Shown: positions 49,011 through 57,945, counted from the first letter of the stretch. The stretch: DNA of 64,000 nucleotides from Streptantibioticus_A sp037034305 (GCA_037034305.1 JBAGJY010000015.1:112871-176870), one strand, 5' to 3'. The notes: a model not told the origin generated them from the sequence alone. Numbers and translations are program-made.

Positions 49011-52000
49011 GTGATCCTGCTGTTGTCGACGTCCGACACCGACCTGCTCAGCGCCCGCGCGGCGGACGGCCCGGTGGCGTACCGCTGGGCCAACCCGGCG
49101 CGGCTCTCGCTGGACGAACTGCCCGCGCTGCTGGAGGGCACCGATCTGGTGGTGGTGCGGCTGCTCGGCGGGATCCGCGCCTGGCAGGACGGGCTTGACG
49201 TGCTGCTGTCCGGGCCGCGTCCGGTGGTGGTGCTCACCGGTGAACAGACCCCGGACGCCCAGCTGATGGCCTCCTCCACGGTGCCGATCGGCATCGCCAC
49301 CGAGGCACACGCCTATCTCGCGCACGGCGGGCCGGAGAACCTCGCCCAGCTCGCCCGCTTCCTGTCCGACACCGTGCTGCTCACCGGCCACGGCTTCGGC
49401 GCGCCCCAACCAGCGCCGTCCTGGGGCGCCTTGGAGCGCGAGGAGCGCGCCCACGCGCACGGCCCGCTGGTCGCGGTGCTGTACTACCGGGCGCACCACA
49501 TGAGCGGCAACACCGGTTTCGTGACGGCGCTGTGCTCGGCGATCGAGGACGCGGGCGGGCGGGCGCTGCCGTTGTACGTCGCCTCGCTGCGCGCCCCGGA
49601 GCCGGGGCTGCTGGAGGCGCTCGGCGCGGCGGACGCCATCGTCACCACCGTGCTCGCCGCGGGCGGCACCCGCCCGGCCGACGCCTCCGCCGGGGGCGAC
49701 GAGGAGGCGTGGGACGCGGGCGCGTTGGCCGCGCTCGACGTGCCGGTCCTGCAGGCGCTGTGCCTGACCGGGTCGCGCACCGCCTGGGAGGACAACGACG
49801 AGGGCCTGTCCCCGCTGGACGCGGCGACCCAGGTCGCGGTGCCGGAGTTCGACGGGCGGCTGATCACCGTGCCGTTCTCGTTCAAGGAGATCGACGCCGA
49901 CGGCCTGCCGGTCTACGTGGCCGATGCGGAGCGCGCCGCGCGCGTCGCCGGGATCGCGGTGCGGCACGCCCGGCTGCGGCATGTTCCGGCCGCCGACAAG
50001 CGGCTGGCGCTGGTGCTGTCCGCGTACCCCACCAAGCACTCGCGGATCGGCAACGCGGTCGGCCTGGACACCCCGGCCAGCGCGGTCGCCCTGCTGCGGC
50101 GGCTGCGGGAGGAGGGCTGGGACCTCGGGCCGCAGGACGGCCCCGACGCGCTGCCCGGCCTGGCCTCCGGTGTCGGCGACGACCTGATCCGGGCGCTGAT
50201 CGAGGCGGGCGGGCACGACCAGGAGTGGCTCACCGAGGAGCAGTTGGCCCGCAACCCGATCCGTATCCCGGCCGCCGACTACCGCCGCTGGTACGGCAGG
50301 CTGCCCGCCGAACTGCGTGAGCGGGTGGAGGAGCACTGGGGTCCGCCGCCGGGCGAACTGTTCGTGGACACCAGCCGGGATCCGCGCGGCGAGATCGTGC
50401 TGGCCGCACTGCGCGCGGGCAACCTGCTCGTGCTCATCCAGCCGCCGCGCGGCTTCGGCGAGAACCCGATCGCGATCTACCACGATCCCGACCTGCCGCC
50501 GTCGCACCACTACCTGGCGGCCTACCGCTGGATCTCCGCGGCCCGCGAGGACGGCGGCTTCGGCGCCGACGCGATGGTCCACCTCGGCAAGCACGGCAAC
50601 CTGGAGTGGCTGCCCGGCAAGAACGCGGGGCTGTCCGCCGCGTGCGCGCCGGACGCGGCGCTCGGCGACCTGCCGCTGGTCTACCCGTTCCTGGTCAACG
50701 ACCCCGGTGAGGGCACCCAGGCCAAGCGCCGCGCGCACGCCACGCTGGTGGACCACCTGGTGCCGCCGATGGCCCGCGCCGACTCCTACGGGGACATCGC
50801 CCGGCTGGAACAACTCCTCGACGAGCACGCGTCCATCGCCTCGATGGACCCGGCCAAGCTCCCCGCCATCCGCGCACAGATCTGGACGCTGATCCAGGCC
50901 GCCAAGCTCGACCACGACCTCGGTCTCGAAGACCGGCCGCACGACGCGGAGTTCGACGACTTCCTGCTGCACGTGGACGGCTGGCTGTGCGAGATCAAGG
51001 ACGCCCAGATCCGCGACGGACTGCATGTGCTCGGCCAGGGGCCGACCGGTGCCGAGCGGGTCAACCTGGTGCTCGCCATTCTGCGCGCCCGGCAGATCTG
51101 GGGCGGTACCACCGCGCTGCCCGGACTGCGCGAGGCACTGGGCCTGGACGAGTCCGCCGCGACGCGCACCGGTGCCGACGACGCCGAGGCCCGCGCCCGG
51201 GCGCTGGTGCAGGCCATGGAGGACGCCGACTGGAACCCGGAGGTGGTGCCCGAGGTGTGCGCGGGGCTGCCCGAGGACGTGGGCCGGGTGCTGGACTTCG
51301 CCGCCCGCCAGGTGGTGCCCCGGCTGGCCCGCACCGGCGACGAGATCGAGGCGGCCGTGCACGCGCTGAACGGCGGCTTCGTGCCCGCGGGCCCGTCCGG
51401 CTCGCCGCTGCGCGGGTTGGTCAACGTGCTGCCGACCGGGCGCAACTTCTACTCCGTCGACCCCAAGGCGGTGCCCAGCAGGCTCGCCTGGGAGACCGGA
51501 CAGGCGCTCGCCGACTCGTTGTTGGAGCGCTACCGCACGGACAACGGCGACTGGCCGCGCTCGGTGGGCCTGTCGCTGTGGGGCACCAGCGCGATGCGCA
51601 CCGCGGGCGACGACGTCGCCGAGGCGCTGGCGCTGCTCGGGGCGCGGCCGGTGTGGGACGACGCCTCCCGCCGGGTCACCGGCGTCGAGGCGGTTCCGCT
51701 GGAGCAGTTGGGCCGTCCGCGCATCGATGTGACGCTGCGCATCAGCGGGTTCTTCCGTGACGCGTTCCCGCATGTGGTGGCGCTGCTGGACGACGCGGTA
51801 CGGCTGGTCGCCGCACTGGACGAGCCCGACGAGTCCAACTTCCTGCGCGCGCACGCCCGGGCCGACCTCGCGGCGCACGGCGACGAACGCCGGGCCACGG
51901 TCCGTATCTTCGGCTCCCGGCCGGGCACTTACGGCGCCGGACTGCTCCAGCTCATCGACAGCCGCGACTGGCGCACCGACGCCGACCTCGCCGAGGTCTA

Positions 52001-52625
52001 CACCGCCTGGGGCGGCTACGCCTACGGCCGGGGCCTGGACGGCCGGGCGGCGCGGGAGGAGATGGAGACCGCCTACCGGCGCATCGCGGTGGCCGCGAAG
52101 AACACCGACACCCGCGAGCACGACATCGCCGACTCCGACGACTACTTCCAGTACCACGGCGGCATGGTCGCCACGGTACGCGCGCTGACCGGCAAGGCCC
52201 CCGAGGCGTACGTCGGCGACAGCACCCGTCCGGAGACGGTGCGCACCCGGTCGCTGCTGGAGGAGACCTCCCGGGTGTTCCGGGCCAGGGTGGTCAACCC
52301 CCGCTGGATCGAGGCGATGCGCCGCCACGGCTACAAGGGCGCCTTCGAACTGGCCGCCACCGTGGACTACTTGTTCGGCTACGACGCCACCACCGGTGTG
52401 GTCGCCGACTGGATGTACGACAAGCTCGCCCAGACCTACGTCCTGGACCCGGAGAACCGGGAGTTCCTCCAGCAGGCCAACCCCTGGGCGCTGCACGGCA
52501 TGGCGGAGCGCCTGCTGGAGGCCGAGAGCCGCGGCATGTGGGCCAAGCCCGACCCGGCGGTGCTGGAGGGCCTTCGGCAGGCGTTCCTGGAGACCGAGGG
52601 CGATCTGGAGGGCAGCGGGGACTGA
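49011..52625 (+). CDS. cobN: Aerobic cobaltochelatase subunit CobN
   Basis: A 1204-residue protein of the CobN/Mg-chelatase H family, at normal length. Signatures include QPPRGFGENPIAIYHDPDLPPSHHYLAAYRWI, MVHLGKHGNLEWLPGKNAGLS and LDAFLHVDG-like DDFLLHVDGWLCEIKDAQIRDGLHVLG. A C-terminal GYKGAFELAATVDYLFGYDATTGVVADWMYDKLAQ follows. It binds hydrogenobyrinate a,c-diamide and inserts cobalt with the CobS/CobT (or Mg-chelatase-like) ATPase. GTG 49011 with GAGGAAGG upstream is chosen. It lies directly behind the cobalamin riboswitch. Confidence 0.97.
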   Translation: MILLLSTSDTDLLSARAADGPVAYRWANPARLSLDELPALLEGTDLVVVRLLGGIRAWQDGLDVLLSGPRPVVVLTGEQTPDAQLMASSTVPIGIATEAHAYLAHGGPENLAQLARFLSDTVLLTGHGFGAPQPAPSWGALEREERAHAHGPLVAVLYYRAHHMSGNTGFVTALCSAIEDAGGRALPLYVASLRAPEPGLLEALGAADAIVTTVLAAGGTRPADASAGGDEEAWDAGALAALDVPVLQALCLTGSRTAWEDNDEGLSPLDAATQVAVPEFDGRLITVPFSFKEIDADGLPVYVADAERAARVAGIAVRHARLRHVPAADKRLALVLSAYPTKHSRIGNAVGLDTPASAVALLRRLREEGWDLGPQDGPDALPGLASGVGDDLIRALIEAGGHDQEWLTEEQLARNPIRIPAADYRRWYGRLPAELRERVEEHWGPPPGELFVDTSRDPRGEIVLAALRAGNLLVLIQPPRGFGENPIAIYHDPDLPPSHHYLAAYRWISAAREDGGFGADAMVHLGKHGNLEWLPGKNAGLSAACAPDAALGDLPLVYPFLVNDPGEGTQAKRRAHATLVDHLVPPMARADSYGDIARLEQLLDEHASIASMDPAKLPAIRAQIWTLIQAAKLDHDLGLEDRPHDAEFDDFLLHVDGWLCEIKDAQIRDGLHVLGQGPTGAERVNLVLAILRARQIWGGTTALPGLREALGLDESAATRTGADDAEARARALVQAMEDADWNPEVVPEVCAGLPEDVGRVLDFAARQVVPRLARTGDEIEAAVHALNGGFVPAGPSGSPLRGLVNVLPTGRNFYSVDPKAVPSRLAWETGQALADSLLERYRTDNGDWPRSVGLSLWGTSAMRTAGDDVAEALALLGARPVWDDASRRVTGVEAVPLEQLGRPRIDVTLRISGFFRDAFPHVVALLDDAVRLVAALDEPDESNFLRAHARADLAAHGDERRATVRIFGSRPGTYGAGLLQLIDSRDWRTDADLAEVYTAWGGYAYGRGLDGRAAREEMETAYRRIAVAAKNTDTREHDIADSDDYFQYHGGMVATVRALTGKAPEAYVGDSTRPETVRTRSLLEETSRVFRARVVNPRWIEAMRRHGYKGAFELAATVDYLFGYDATTGVVADWMYDKLAQTYVLDPENREFLQQANPWALHGMAERLLEAESRGMWAKPDPAVLEGLRQAFLETEGDLEGSGD

Positions 52626-52674
52626 GTCCCCGGGAACCCGCTGGCGCTTCCCGCCGACTACTGGGCTGGAGCAC

Positions 52675-52701
52675 GGCCGGTCACCCTGACGGTGACCGGC
52701 C
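52675..52701 (+). terminator. Hairpin between cobN and the lipoprotein gene
   Basis: GGCCGGTCACC (52675-52685) pairs perfectly with GGTGACCGGCC (52691-52701) across the loop CTGAC. It lies 50 bases after the cobN stop and 39 before the next start, so it may end or attenuate read-through from cobN. Confidence 0.75.
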
Positions 52702-52740
52702 GGACGCTCGTTCGTCCATGGTCTGAACGGAGAACCGCCC

Positions 52741-53544
52741 ATGTCCGCTGCCCGCGTACTCGTCCGATCCCTCGCCGCGTCGAGCGCCGGACTGCTCGTG
52801 CTGACCGGCTGCGGCGGTTCGGGCACCGCCTCGTCCTCCGCCGGTACCGCCGGGCCGTCGAAGGGCGGCCCCGCGGTGGTCGCCACCACCACCTGGGAGG
52901 CCGCGCTGGCCAGGGCGGCCGGGGCCAGCGACGTCAGGTACATCGTTCCGGCGTCGATCCGCCACGCGCCGGACTACGACCTCAAGCCGTCCGACCTCGC
53001 GGCGGTCGCCGGGGCCGACTACGTGCTGTACGCCTCGTTCGAGCCGTTCGCGGCACGGATCAAGGACGCCGCGGGTTCCAAGGCGAAACTGGTCGAACTC
53101 GACCTGGACAACGATCCCGCCACGACCTCGGCCGATGTCACCAGGCTGGGCGAGCTGTTCGGCACGCGGCAGCAGGCGCACAAATGGAACACCGACTTCA
53201 GCTCGCACTGGAAGTCCTGGACCCAGCAGGTGAAGGCGGCCTGGCCGGGCGGCAAGCCCCCAGTGGTCGTCGCCCAGGCGTACGCGACCTGGGCGGCCAA
53301 GCTCGCCGGGGCCCGACTGGTGGGCAGTTACGGCCCGAACCAGGTCACCCCGGCCCAGCTTGCCCAACTGACTGCGAGGAAGCCGCAGTTCGTGCTGGAC
53401 AACGAGAACATGTCCACCGGAACCGTGCTGCCCGGCTCAGGCGCCAGGCAGTTGGACATCGCCAACTACCCGGGGCAGGACCTGGACTTGACCACCGTCT
53501 ACCGCACCGCCGCGGCCCAGATGGCGAAGGCGTTCGCCGGTTGA
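52741..53544 (+). CDS. ZnuA/TroA-like metal-binding lipoprotein (ABC solute-binding protein)
   Basis: A 267-residue lipoprotein. The signal peptide ends in a lipobox LTGC at about residues 20-23. WEAALARAAGASDVRYIVPASIRHAPDYDLKPSDLAAVAGADYVLYASFEPFAARI is the cluster A-I (ZnuA-like) pattern, with His as a likely metal ligand in RHAPDYD and Glu in FEPF. No membrane permease or ATPase gene follows. Its position behind cobN suggests a role in cobalt or zinc supply, but the metal is not readable. A hairpin separates it from cobN. Confidence 0.75.
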   Translation: MSAARVLVRSLAASSAGLLVLTGCGGSGTASSSAGTAGPSKGGPAVVATTTWEAALARAAGASDVRYIVPASIRHAPDYDLKPSDLAAVAGADYVLYASFEPFAARIKDAAGSKAKLVELDLDNDPATTSADVTRLGELFGTRQQAHKWNTDFSSHWKSWTQQVKAAWPGGKPPVVVAQAYATWAAKLAGARLVGSYGPNQVTPAQLAQLTARKPQFVLDNENMSTGTVLPGSGARQLDIANYPGQDLDLTTVYRTAAAQMAKAFAG

Positions 53545-53559
53545 ACCCTGAGCGCCTCA

Positions 53560-53690
53560 CGGCGGGCACGCCAAGGCTCCGCGGGGAGTGCGGTGATGTG
53601 CCGTCGATCATGTGCGGCACCGTTGTGGCTGGCCGCGCAGTTCCCCGCGCCCCTTCAGGGCGCCACCGAACCGCAGCGGACTTCGCCCGG
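53560..53690 (+). repeat. Dispersed intergenic repeat, copy D (most complete)
   Basis: About 130 bases: GGCTCCGCGGGGAGTGCGG, GATGTGCCGTCGATCATG, GCGGCACCGTTGTGGCTGG, CCGCGCAGTTCCCCGCGCCC, TTCAGGGCGCCACCGAACCG and CAGCGGACTTCGCCCG. Copies A, B, C and E match parts of it. It separates the lipoprotein gene from the RNA-phosphotransferase fragment. Confidence 0.7.
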
Positions 53691-53695
53691 CCTGC

Positions 53696-53845
53696 TCAGT
53701 CCTGGAAGCGGAGGAACTCCGCCGGAACATGGTCGGCCAGCCACACCCCGTTGGCGCTGCGCCGGAACTCGAACCCGGCGCGGCGCATGGCGCCCGCGCC
53801 GACGGCCACCACCACCGGCCTGCCGCGCCGGGCACCGGCACCGCG
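53696..53845 (-). pseudogene. C-terminal fragment of RNA 2'-phosphotransferase (KptA/Tpt1)
   Basis: About 48 codons read GARRGRPVVVAVGAGAMRRAG, then FEFRRSANGVWLADHVPAEFL and a stop. This matches the end of KptA/Tpt1 (GARRGRPVVL-VDA-M-G--F--S-NGVWLT--VP). The enzyme's N-terminal two thirds, with the catalytic Arg/His region, are absent: the reading frame is cut where the membrane-protein gene at 53848 ends. It is a remnant. Confidence 0.7.
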
Positions 53846-53847
53846 CG

Positions 53848-54729
53848 TCACTCCAGGCGGAGGGGGTCGGGGGAGCCCGGCGTCAGCAGGCCGCGCAGGG
53901 TCTGGTAGTAGGCGTGGGCGGACCACGCGAACGGCAGGTAGCCGAGGTAGCCGGGCAGCGGCATCCGGAACAGGTGCACGTAGGACAGGAGCGCCGGGAG
54001 CCGGTAGACCCAGTGCGCCCCCACCGTCCAGTAGTTCCACATCTCCCAGAAGAACCCGCACATCGCACCGCCGAGGGCCAGCGCCACCAGCGGCTGCCAG
54101 CGGCCCCGGGCGAGCTGTCCGCACAGGCTGGGCAGGCCCAGCCGGGTGTTGACCGGGTCCAGGATCAGCAGCGGGCACAGCCAGAGCAGGAAGAACAGCT
54201 GCCGGGGGAGGATCAGTACCGCGGTGAGCAGCAGCACGCCGAACGCGCTGACGCCGTAGAGCAGCGCGGGGGTGCACCTCAGGGGCCGCCAGTGGCCGGG
54301 CCGGTTCAGCAGTCGTGTGGAGCGCAGTAGTTCGGCGGACTCCAGCAGGGCGGGCAGCGCCGTGCTGAAGCACAGCGAGTACAGCAGGACGCGCACCGGC
54401 TCACTGTGGGCGGCGGGCTCGACGTAGTACCAGTTGTGCAGGGCCGCGTTGAACCACTCGTGCAGCCACCAGAACGGAACGGAGTAGCCGAACAGCGAAC
54501 AGAACTGCGCCGCGCCGCGGGTGAGGATCGAGGTGCCGGTGCGCAGTGCGACCACGCCGTCGACGGTGAGGACGTAGCCCAGCCACAGGCCGAAGAAGAA
54601 GATCTCGGTCCAGGCGTTGACCACCGTCCAGAACAGCGCCCAGCACCCTGCCACCAGCACCAGGCCGATCACCAGCTGGACCGGTACCCCCACGTCGGCC
54701 CGGCCGGGGGCGTCCGCTTCGGTCCTCAT
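53848..54729 (-). CDS. Polytopic membrane protein, unknown function
   Basis: A 293-residue protein with about eight transmembrane segments, rich in Trp and aromatic residues in the loops (FNAALHNWYYVEPAAHSEPVRVLLYSLCF, FFWEMWNYWTVGAHWVYRLP). The acidic E in FFWEMWNYW and WTEIFFFGLWLGYV lie within or near helices. No family was recognised. The ATG at 54727-54729 has GAGAGGCGCG upstream. The gene ends three bases before the KptA remnant. Confidence 0.7.
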   Translation of the reverse strand: MRTEADAPGRADVGVPVQLVIGLVLVAGCWALFWTVVNAWTEIFFFGLWLGYVLTVDGVVALRTGTSILTRGAAQFCSLFGYSVPFWWLHEWFNAALHNWYYVEPAAHSEPVRVLLYSLCFSTALPALLESAELLRSTRLLNRPGHWRPLRCTPALLYGVSAFGVLLLTAVLILPRQLFFLLWLCPLLILDPVNTRLGLPSLCGQLARGRWQPLVALALGGAMCGFFWEMWNYWTVGAHWVYRLPALLSYVHLFRMPLPGYLGYLPFAWSAHAYYQTLRGLLTPGSPDPLRLE

Positions 54730-54920
54730 CACCGCGCCTCTCGTTCCCCGACGACACCCGATCACTGCCCAGAGTAACCACCTTTACACCCAATGCGAGC
54801 ATCGCGTAGTCGGACCGTATCGTCCACTTCCGCGTGGCCGCGCCGAGGGGAATGATCGGTATCGAAGGGTTTTTCCTCTGACACCAGCGATACCACGAGG
54901 GGGACCAGGAGGCCGGAGCC

Positions 54921-55214
54921 ATGGCACACAAAGAGACGGAGTGGAGCACCCACGTGTACGTCGTCGAGGAGGGCGACACCACCAGGGCCAGGGCGACCCT
55001 GGACACCACGACCGCCCAGTTCACAGGTGAGGGGGAGGCACGCAAGAACCCGCGCGACCCGCAGGTGCACGAGATCGGCGACGAACTGGCGGCGGGCCGG
55101 GCACTGGCCGACCTTTCCCGCAAGCTGCTGCGTGAGGCGGCGGAGGAGATAGCGGAGAACGAGGACATGGAGCCCCGCGAGACCGAACCCGCCCCAGCCC
55201 GGCTGTGGCAGTGA
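54921..55214 (+). CDS. DUF1876-family small protein
   Basis: A 97-residue protein. WSTHVYVVEEGDTTRARATLDTTTAQFTGEGEARKNPRDPQVHEIGDELAAGRALADLSRKLLREAAEEI matches the actinobacterial DUF1876 pattern: a beta hairpin followed by a helix, a dsRBD-like arrangement. The role is unknown. It ends 19 bases before the stop of the convergent lipoamide dehydrogenase gene. Confidence 0.85.
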   Translation: MAHKETEWSTHVYVVEEGDTTRARATLDTTTAQFTGEGEARKNPRDPQVHEIGDELAAGRALADLSRKLLREAAEEIAENEDMEPRETEPAPARLWQ

Positions 55215-55233
55215 TCCGGCTCCCGCAGGTCCG

Positions 55234-56643
55234 CTACATGTTGATCATGTGACCGGCCAGCCCGTGCACCGCCTCCTTCACCGCCTCGCCCAGGGTCGGG
55301 TGGGCGTGCACGTTGCGGGCCACCTCGTGGACGGTCAGGTCCCACTGCTGGGCCAGGGTCAACTCGGGTAGCAGTTCGGTGACTTCGGGGCCGATCAGAT
55401 GGGCGCCGAGCAGTTCGCCGTGCCGGGCGTCGCTGAGGATCTTGACGAATCCGGCGGGGTCGCCCAGGCCGTGGGCCTTGCCGTTCGCGGTGAAGGGGAA
55501 CTTCTGCACCTGGACGTCGAAGCCGCGCTCCCGGGCCTGCGCCTCGGTCCAGCCGAAGCTGGCGATCTGCGGCTGGCAGTACGTGGCGCGCGGGATCATC
55601 ACATAGTCGAGTTCCATCGTCTCCGCGTCCGCGATGGTCTCGGCGGCGACGATGCCCATCGCCTCGGCGGCGTGCGCCAGCATCAGGTTGGCGGTGACAT
55701 CGCCGATGGCGAAGATGTGCGGCACGTTGGTGCGGCAGCGGCCGTCCACGCCGATGGCACCGCGCTCGGTCAGCCGGACCCCGGTGTTCTCCAGGCCGTA
55801 GCCGGTCACCCTCGGCTGGAACCCGATCGCCTGGAGCACCTTGTCGGTCTCCAGCACCTGGCGCTGACCGCCGGTGGAGACGTGCACCCGCACCCGCTCC
55901 CCCGAGTCGTCGATGGACTCCACCCGGGTCGAGGTGAGCACGTTGATGCCCAACTTACGGTAGCGACGGGCGAGTTCGGCCGAGACCTCCTCGTCCTCCA
56001 GCGGCACCACCCGGTCCAGGAACTCCACCAGCGTCACCTGCACCCCGTAGTTGTGCAGCACGTAGGCGAACTCCACCCCGATGGCACCGGCGCCCGCGAT
56101 GACGATGCTGCGGGGCAGTTCGGAGCTGAGGATCTGCTCCTCGTACGTCACCACGCGCTCGCTCAGCGAGGTGCCGGGCAGCAGCTTGGTGTTGGTGCCC
56201 GCGGCGATGACGCAGTGGTCGAAGCTGACGGTGTGGGTGGCGCCGTCAGCGGTCCTCACCCTGAGAGTGTTGGCATCGGTGAACGTACCCTTGCCGGTGT
56301 ACTCGGTGATGCCGTTCTTCTTCATCAGGTAGTGGACACCCTTGACCCGCCCGTCCGCCACCCGTCGGCTACGGGCGTACGCCTCGCCGTAGTCGAAGCT
56401 GACCTTGCCGTCGACCCGGATACCGAAGGTCTTGGCCTCCTGGGTGAAGATGTGGGCCAACTCGGCGTTGCGCAGCAGAGCCTTCGAGGGGATGCACCCG
56501 ACATTGAGGCAGACCCCGCCCCAGTAGCGCTCCTCCACCACCGCCGCGGTGAGCCCGAGCTGGGCGCAGCGGACCGCCGCGGTGTATCCGCCGGGCCCGG
56601 CACCCAGGACGACGACGTCGAAGTGTCCACTCTTGTGCTCCAC
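55234..56643 (-). CDS. lpdA: Dihydrolipoyl dehydrogenase
   Basis: A 469-residue flavoprotein disulphide reductase. FAD binding is at VVVLGAGPGGYTAAVRCAQLG, the redox-active disulphide at GGVCLNVGCIPSKALL, NAD binding at VIAGAGAIGVEFAYVL, the second FAD motif at IFAIGDVTANLMLAH and the C-terminal catalytic His-Glu pair at VHAHPTLGEAVKEAVH. It reoxidises lipoyl groups in pyruvate or 2-oxoglutarate dehydrogenase or the glycine cleavage system. The GTG at 56641-56643 is preferred because GGAAAGG lies eight bases upstream; two GTG codons further up overlap that site. It is monocistronic. Confidence 0.95.
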   Translation of the reverse strand: MEHKSGHFDVVVLGAGPGGYTAAVRCAQLGLTAAVVEERYWGGVCLNVGCIPSKALLRNAELAHIFTQEAKTFGIRVDGKVSFDYGEAYARSRRVADGRVKGVHYLMKKNGITEYTGKGTFTDANTLRVRTADGATHTVSFDHCVIAAGTNTKLLPGTSLSERVVTYEEQILSSELPRSIVIAGAGAIGVEFAYVLHNYGVQVTLVEFLDRVVPLEDEEVSAELARRYRKLGINVLTSTRVESIDDSGERVRVHVSTGGQRQVLETDKVLQAIGFQPRVTGYGLENTGVRLTERGAIGVDGRCRTNVPHIFAIGDVTANLMLAHAAEAMGIVAAETIADAETMELDYVMIPRATYCQPQIASFGWTEAQARERGFDVQVQKFPFTANGKAHGLGDPAGFVKILSDARHGELLGAHLIGPEVTELLPELTLAQQWDLTVHEVARNVHAHPTLGEAVKEAVHGLAGHMINM

Positions 56644-56824
56644 TTGCACCACCTTTCCGAAAGGCCGGCACCTTCACACGATGCCGCCCTGGGAGGGGCC
56701 ACGCAGTCGGTCCCCATCAGCTCTGGTCACCCCCACGTGCTCCGCCATTGTCTCCCATCCGTCTCCCACTCCCCCGGACCCCACTCCATATGACTTCGCC
56801 CTCACCCCGTCGCCGCGCCCCTTG

Positions 56825-56859
56825 TGAGCGCTGTCGGACCGCAGCGGATTTCGCCCGTT
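56825..56859 (+). repeat. Dispersed intergenic repeat, fragment E
   Basis: GAGCGCTGTCGGACCGCAGC plus GGATTTCGCCCG corresponds to the right end of the repeat at 53560-53690. It abuts the promoter of the next gene, whose -10 (TAGGGT) begins at 56865. Confidence 0.5.
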
Positions 56860-56877
56860 CTGGTTAGGGTCGGGCAC

Positions 56878-57303
56878 ATGACGCTGTCGAGGCGGGAACG
56901 CGAACAGTTTCTGGCGGAGCCTCATGTCGGAGCGTTGTCGGTCGTCGAGCGGCCGGACCGCGCACCGCTGACGGTCCCCGTCTGGTACCACTACACGCCT
57001 GGCGGTGAACTGTGGGTGCGTACCGGGCCTGATTCCCGAAAGACGCGAGCCATCAGGTCCGCGGGGCGGTTCAGTCTGATGGTGCAGCGCACCGAGCCGA
57101 CGGTGCGCTACGTGTCCGTGGAGGGACCGGTGACGAGGACGGAACCGGACAGCCGCGAGCGCTCCTGGGAGTTGGCCGCGCGTTACCTGCCACCGGAGAA
57201 GGTCGCGGACTTCGTCGAGTACGACCGGGCCCGACTCGGTGCGCACGTCGCCGTCTACATGCGGCCAGAACACTGGGTCTCCGCCGACCTGGGTGGCTTG
57301 TGA
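56878..57303 (+). CDS. Pyridoxamine 5'-phosphate oxidase-fold (PPOX) protein
   Basis: A 141-residue split-barrel flavoprotein. LSRREREQFLAEPHVGALSVVERPDRAPLTVPVWYHYTPGGELWVRTGPDSRKTRAI is the PPOX/PNPOx-like core. A TAGGGT -10 box lies seven bases before the ATG, which predicts a leaderless message; there is no ribosome binding site. It probably binds FMN or F420, substrate unknown. It is convergent with another PPOX-type gene at 57360. Confidence 0.8.
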   Translation: MTLSRREREQFLAEPHVGALSVVERPDRAPLTVPVWYHYTPGGELWVRTGPDSRKTRAIRSAGRFSLMVQRTEPTVRYVSVEGPVTRTEPDSRERSWELAARYLPPEKVADFVEYDRARLGAHVAVYMRPEHWVSADLGGL

Positions 57304-57359
57304 CCCACCGCGATGGCGCGCCAGCCCGTCGGCCTCCGGGCGTGTCGGTCAGGCGCCGG

Positions 57360-57830
57360 TCACTCCTGGGGAGCGAGCCGGGCGGGGAAGCCGCCCGTCG
57401 CCACCGGGCTCCACCGCACCGGGGTGACCCGGATGATTGACTTGCCCTGCTCGACCATGGCCGCCCGGTACTCGTCCCAGTCCGGGTGCTCACCCGCGAT
57501 GTTGCGGTAGTACTCGACGAGCGGTTCGACGGAGTCAGGCGCGTCGATGACCTCGGCCGTGCCGTCGACCTGGACCCACGGTCCGTTCCACTCGTCGCTG
57601 AGCACGATCAGGCTGACCCGCTCGTCCCGTTTGGCGTTGCGGACCTTGGCACGCTCCGGGTAGGTGGCGACCACGATCCGCCCCGAGTCGTCGACTCCGC
57701 AGGTCAGCGGCGACCCCTGGGGGCTCCCGTCGGCGCGCCGCGTCAGCAGGATCGCACGGTGGCGGGGTCGGACGAAGTCCAGCAACTCGTCCAGGGAAAC
57801 AGAGGTGTTCGTCGCGATGTTGGGTGCCAT
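57360..57830 (-). CDS. PPOX-class F420-dependent oxidoreductase
   Basis: A 156-residue split-barrel protein. HRAILLTRRADGSPQGSPLTCGVDDSGRIVVATYPERAKVRNAKRDERVSLIVLSDEWNGPWVQVDGTAEV is characteristic of the F420-binding PPOX group (TIGR03618-type). It is expected to reduce an unknown substrate with coenzyme F420H2. TAGGCT (57837-57842, minus strand) lies six bases before the ATG, so this message is also leaderless. Confidence 0.85.
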   Translation of the reverse strand: MAPNIATNTSVSLDELLDFVRPRHRAILLTRRADGSPQGSPLTCGVDDSGRIVVATYPERAKVRNAKRDERVSLIVLSDEWNGPWVQVDGTAEVIDAPDSVEPLVEYYRNIAGEHPDWDEYRAAMVEQGKSIIRVTPVRWSPVATGGFPARLAPQE

Positions 57831-57914
57831 ACGGTCAGCCTAGAGGCGGATGAGGACGTTGGGGCCAGGCGCCACCCGGCAACTGGACCGTACCGGCGGG
57901 CGGACCCGTGGCGC

Positions 57915-57945
57915 CGGACCTGCCGGGTGTGTTCCGGCAGGTCCG
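57915..57945. terminator. Perfect hairpin in a divergent intergenic region
   Basis: CGGACCTGCCGG (57915-57926) pairs with CCGGCAGGTCCG (57934-57945) across a 7-base loop GTGTGTT. Both flanking genes point away from it, so it is not an ordinary end-of-gene terminator. A transcript from elsewhere, or a leader structure of the histidine kinase message, is possible. Confidence 0.4.

Noticed and set aside
48828..52943. A 1371-codon minus-strand frame over cobN
   Set aside because: It is antisense to an unmistakable CobN; composition artefact of GC-biased codons.
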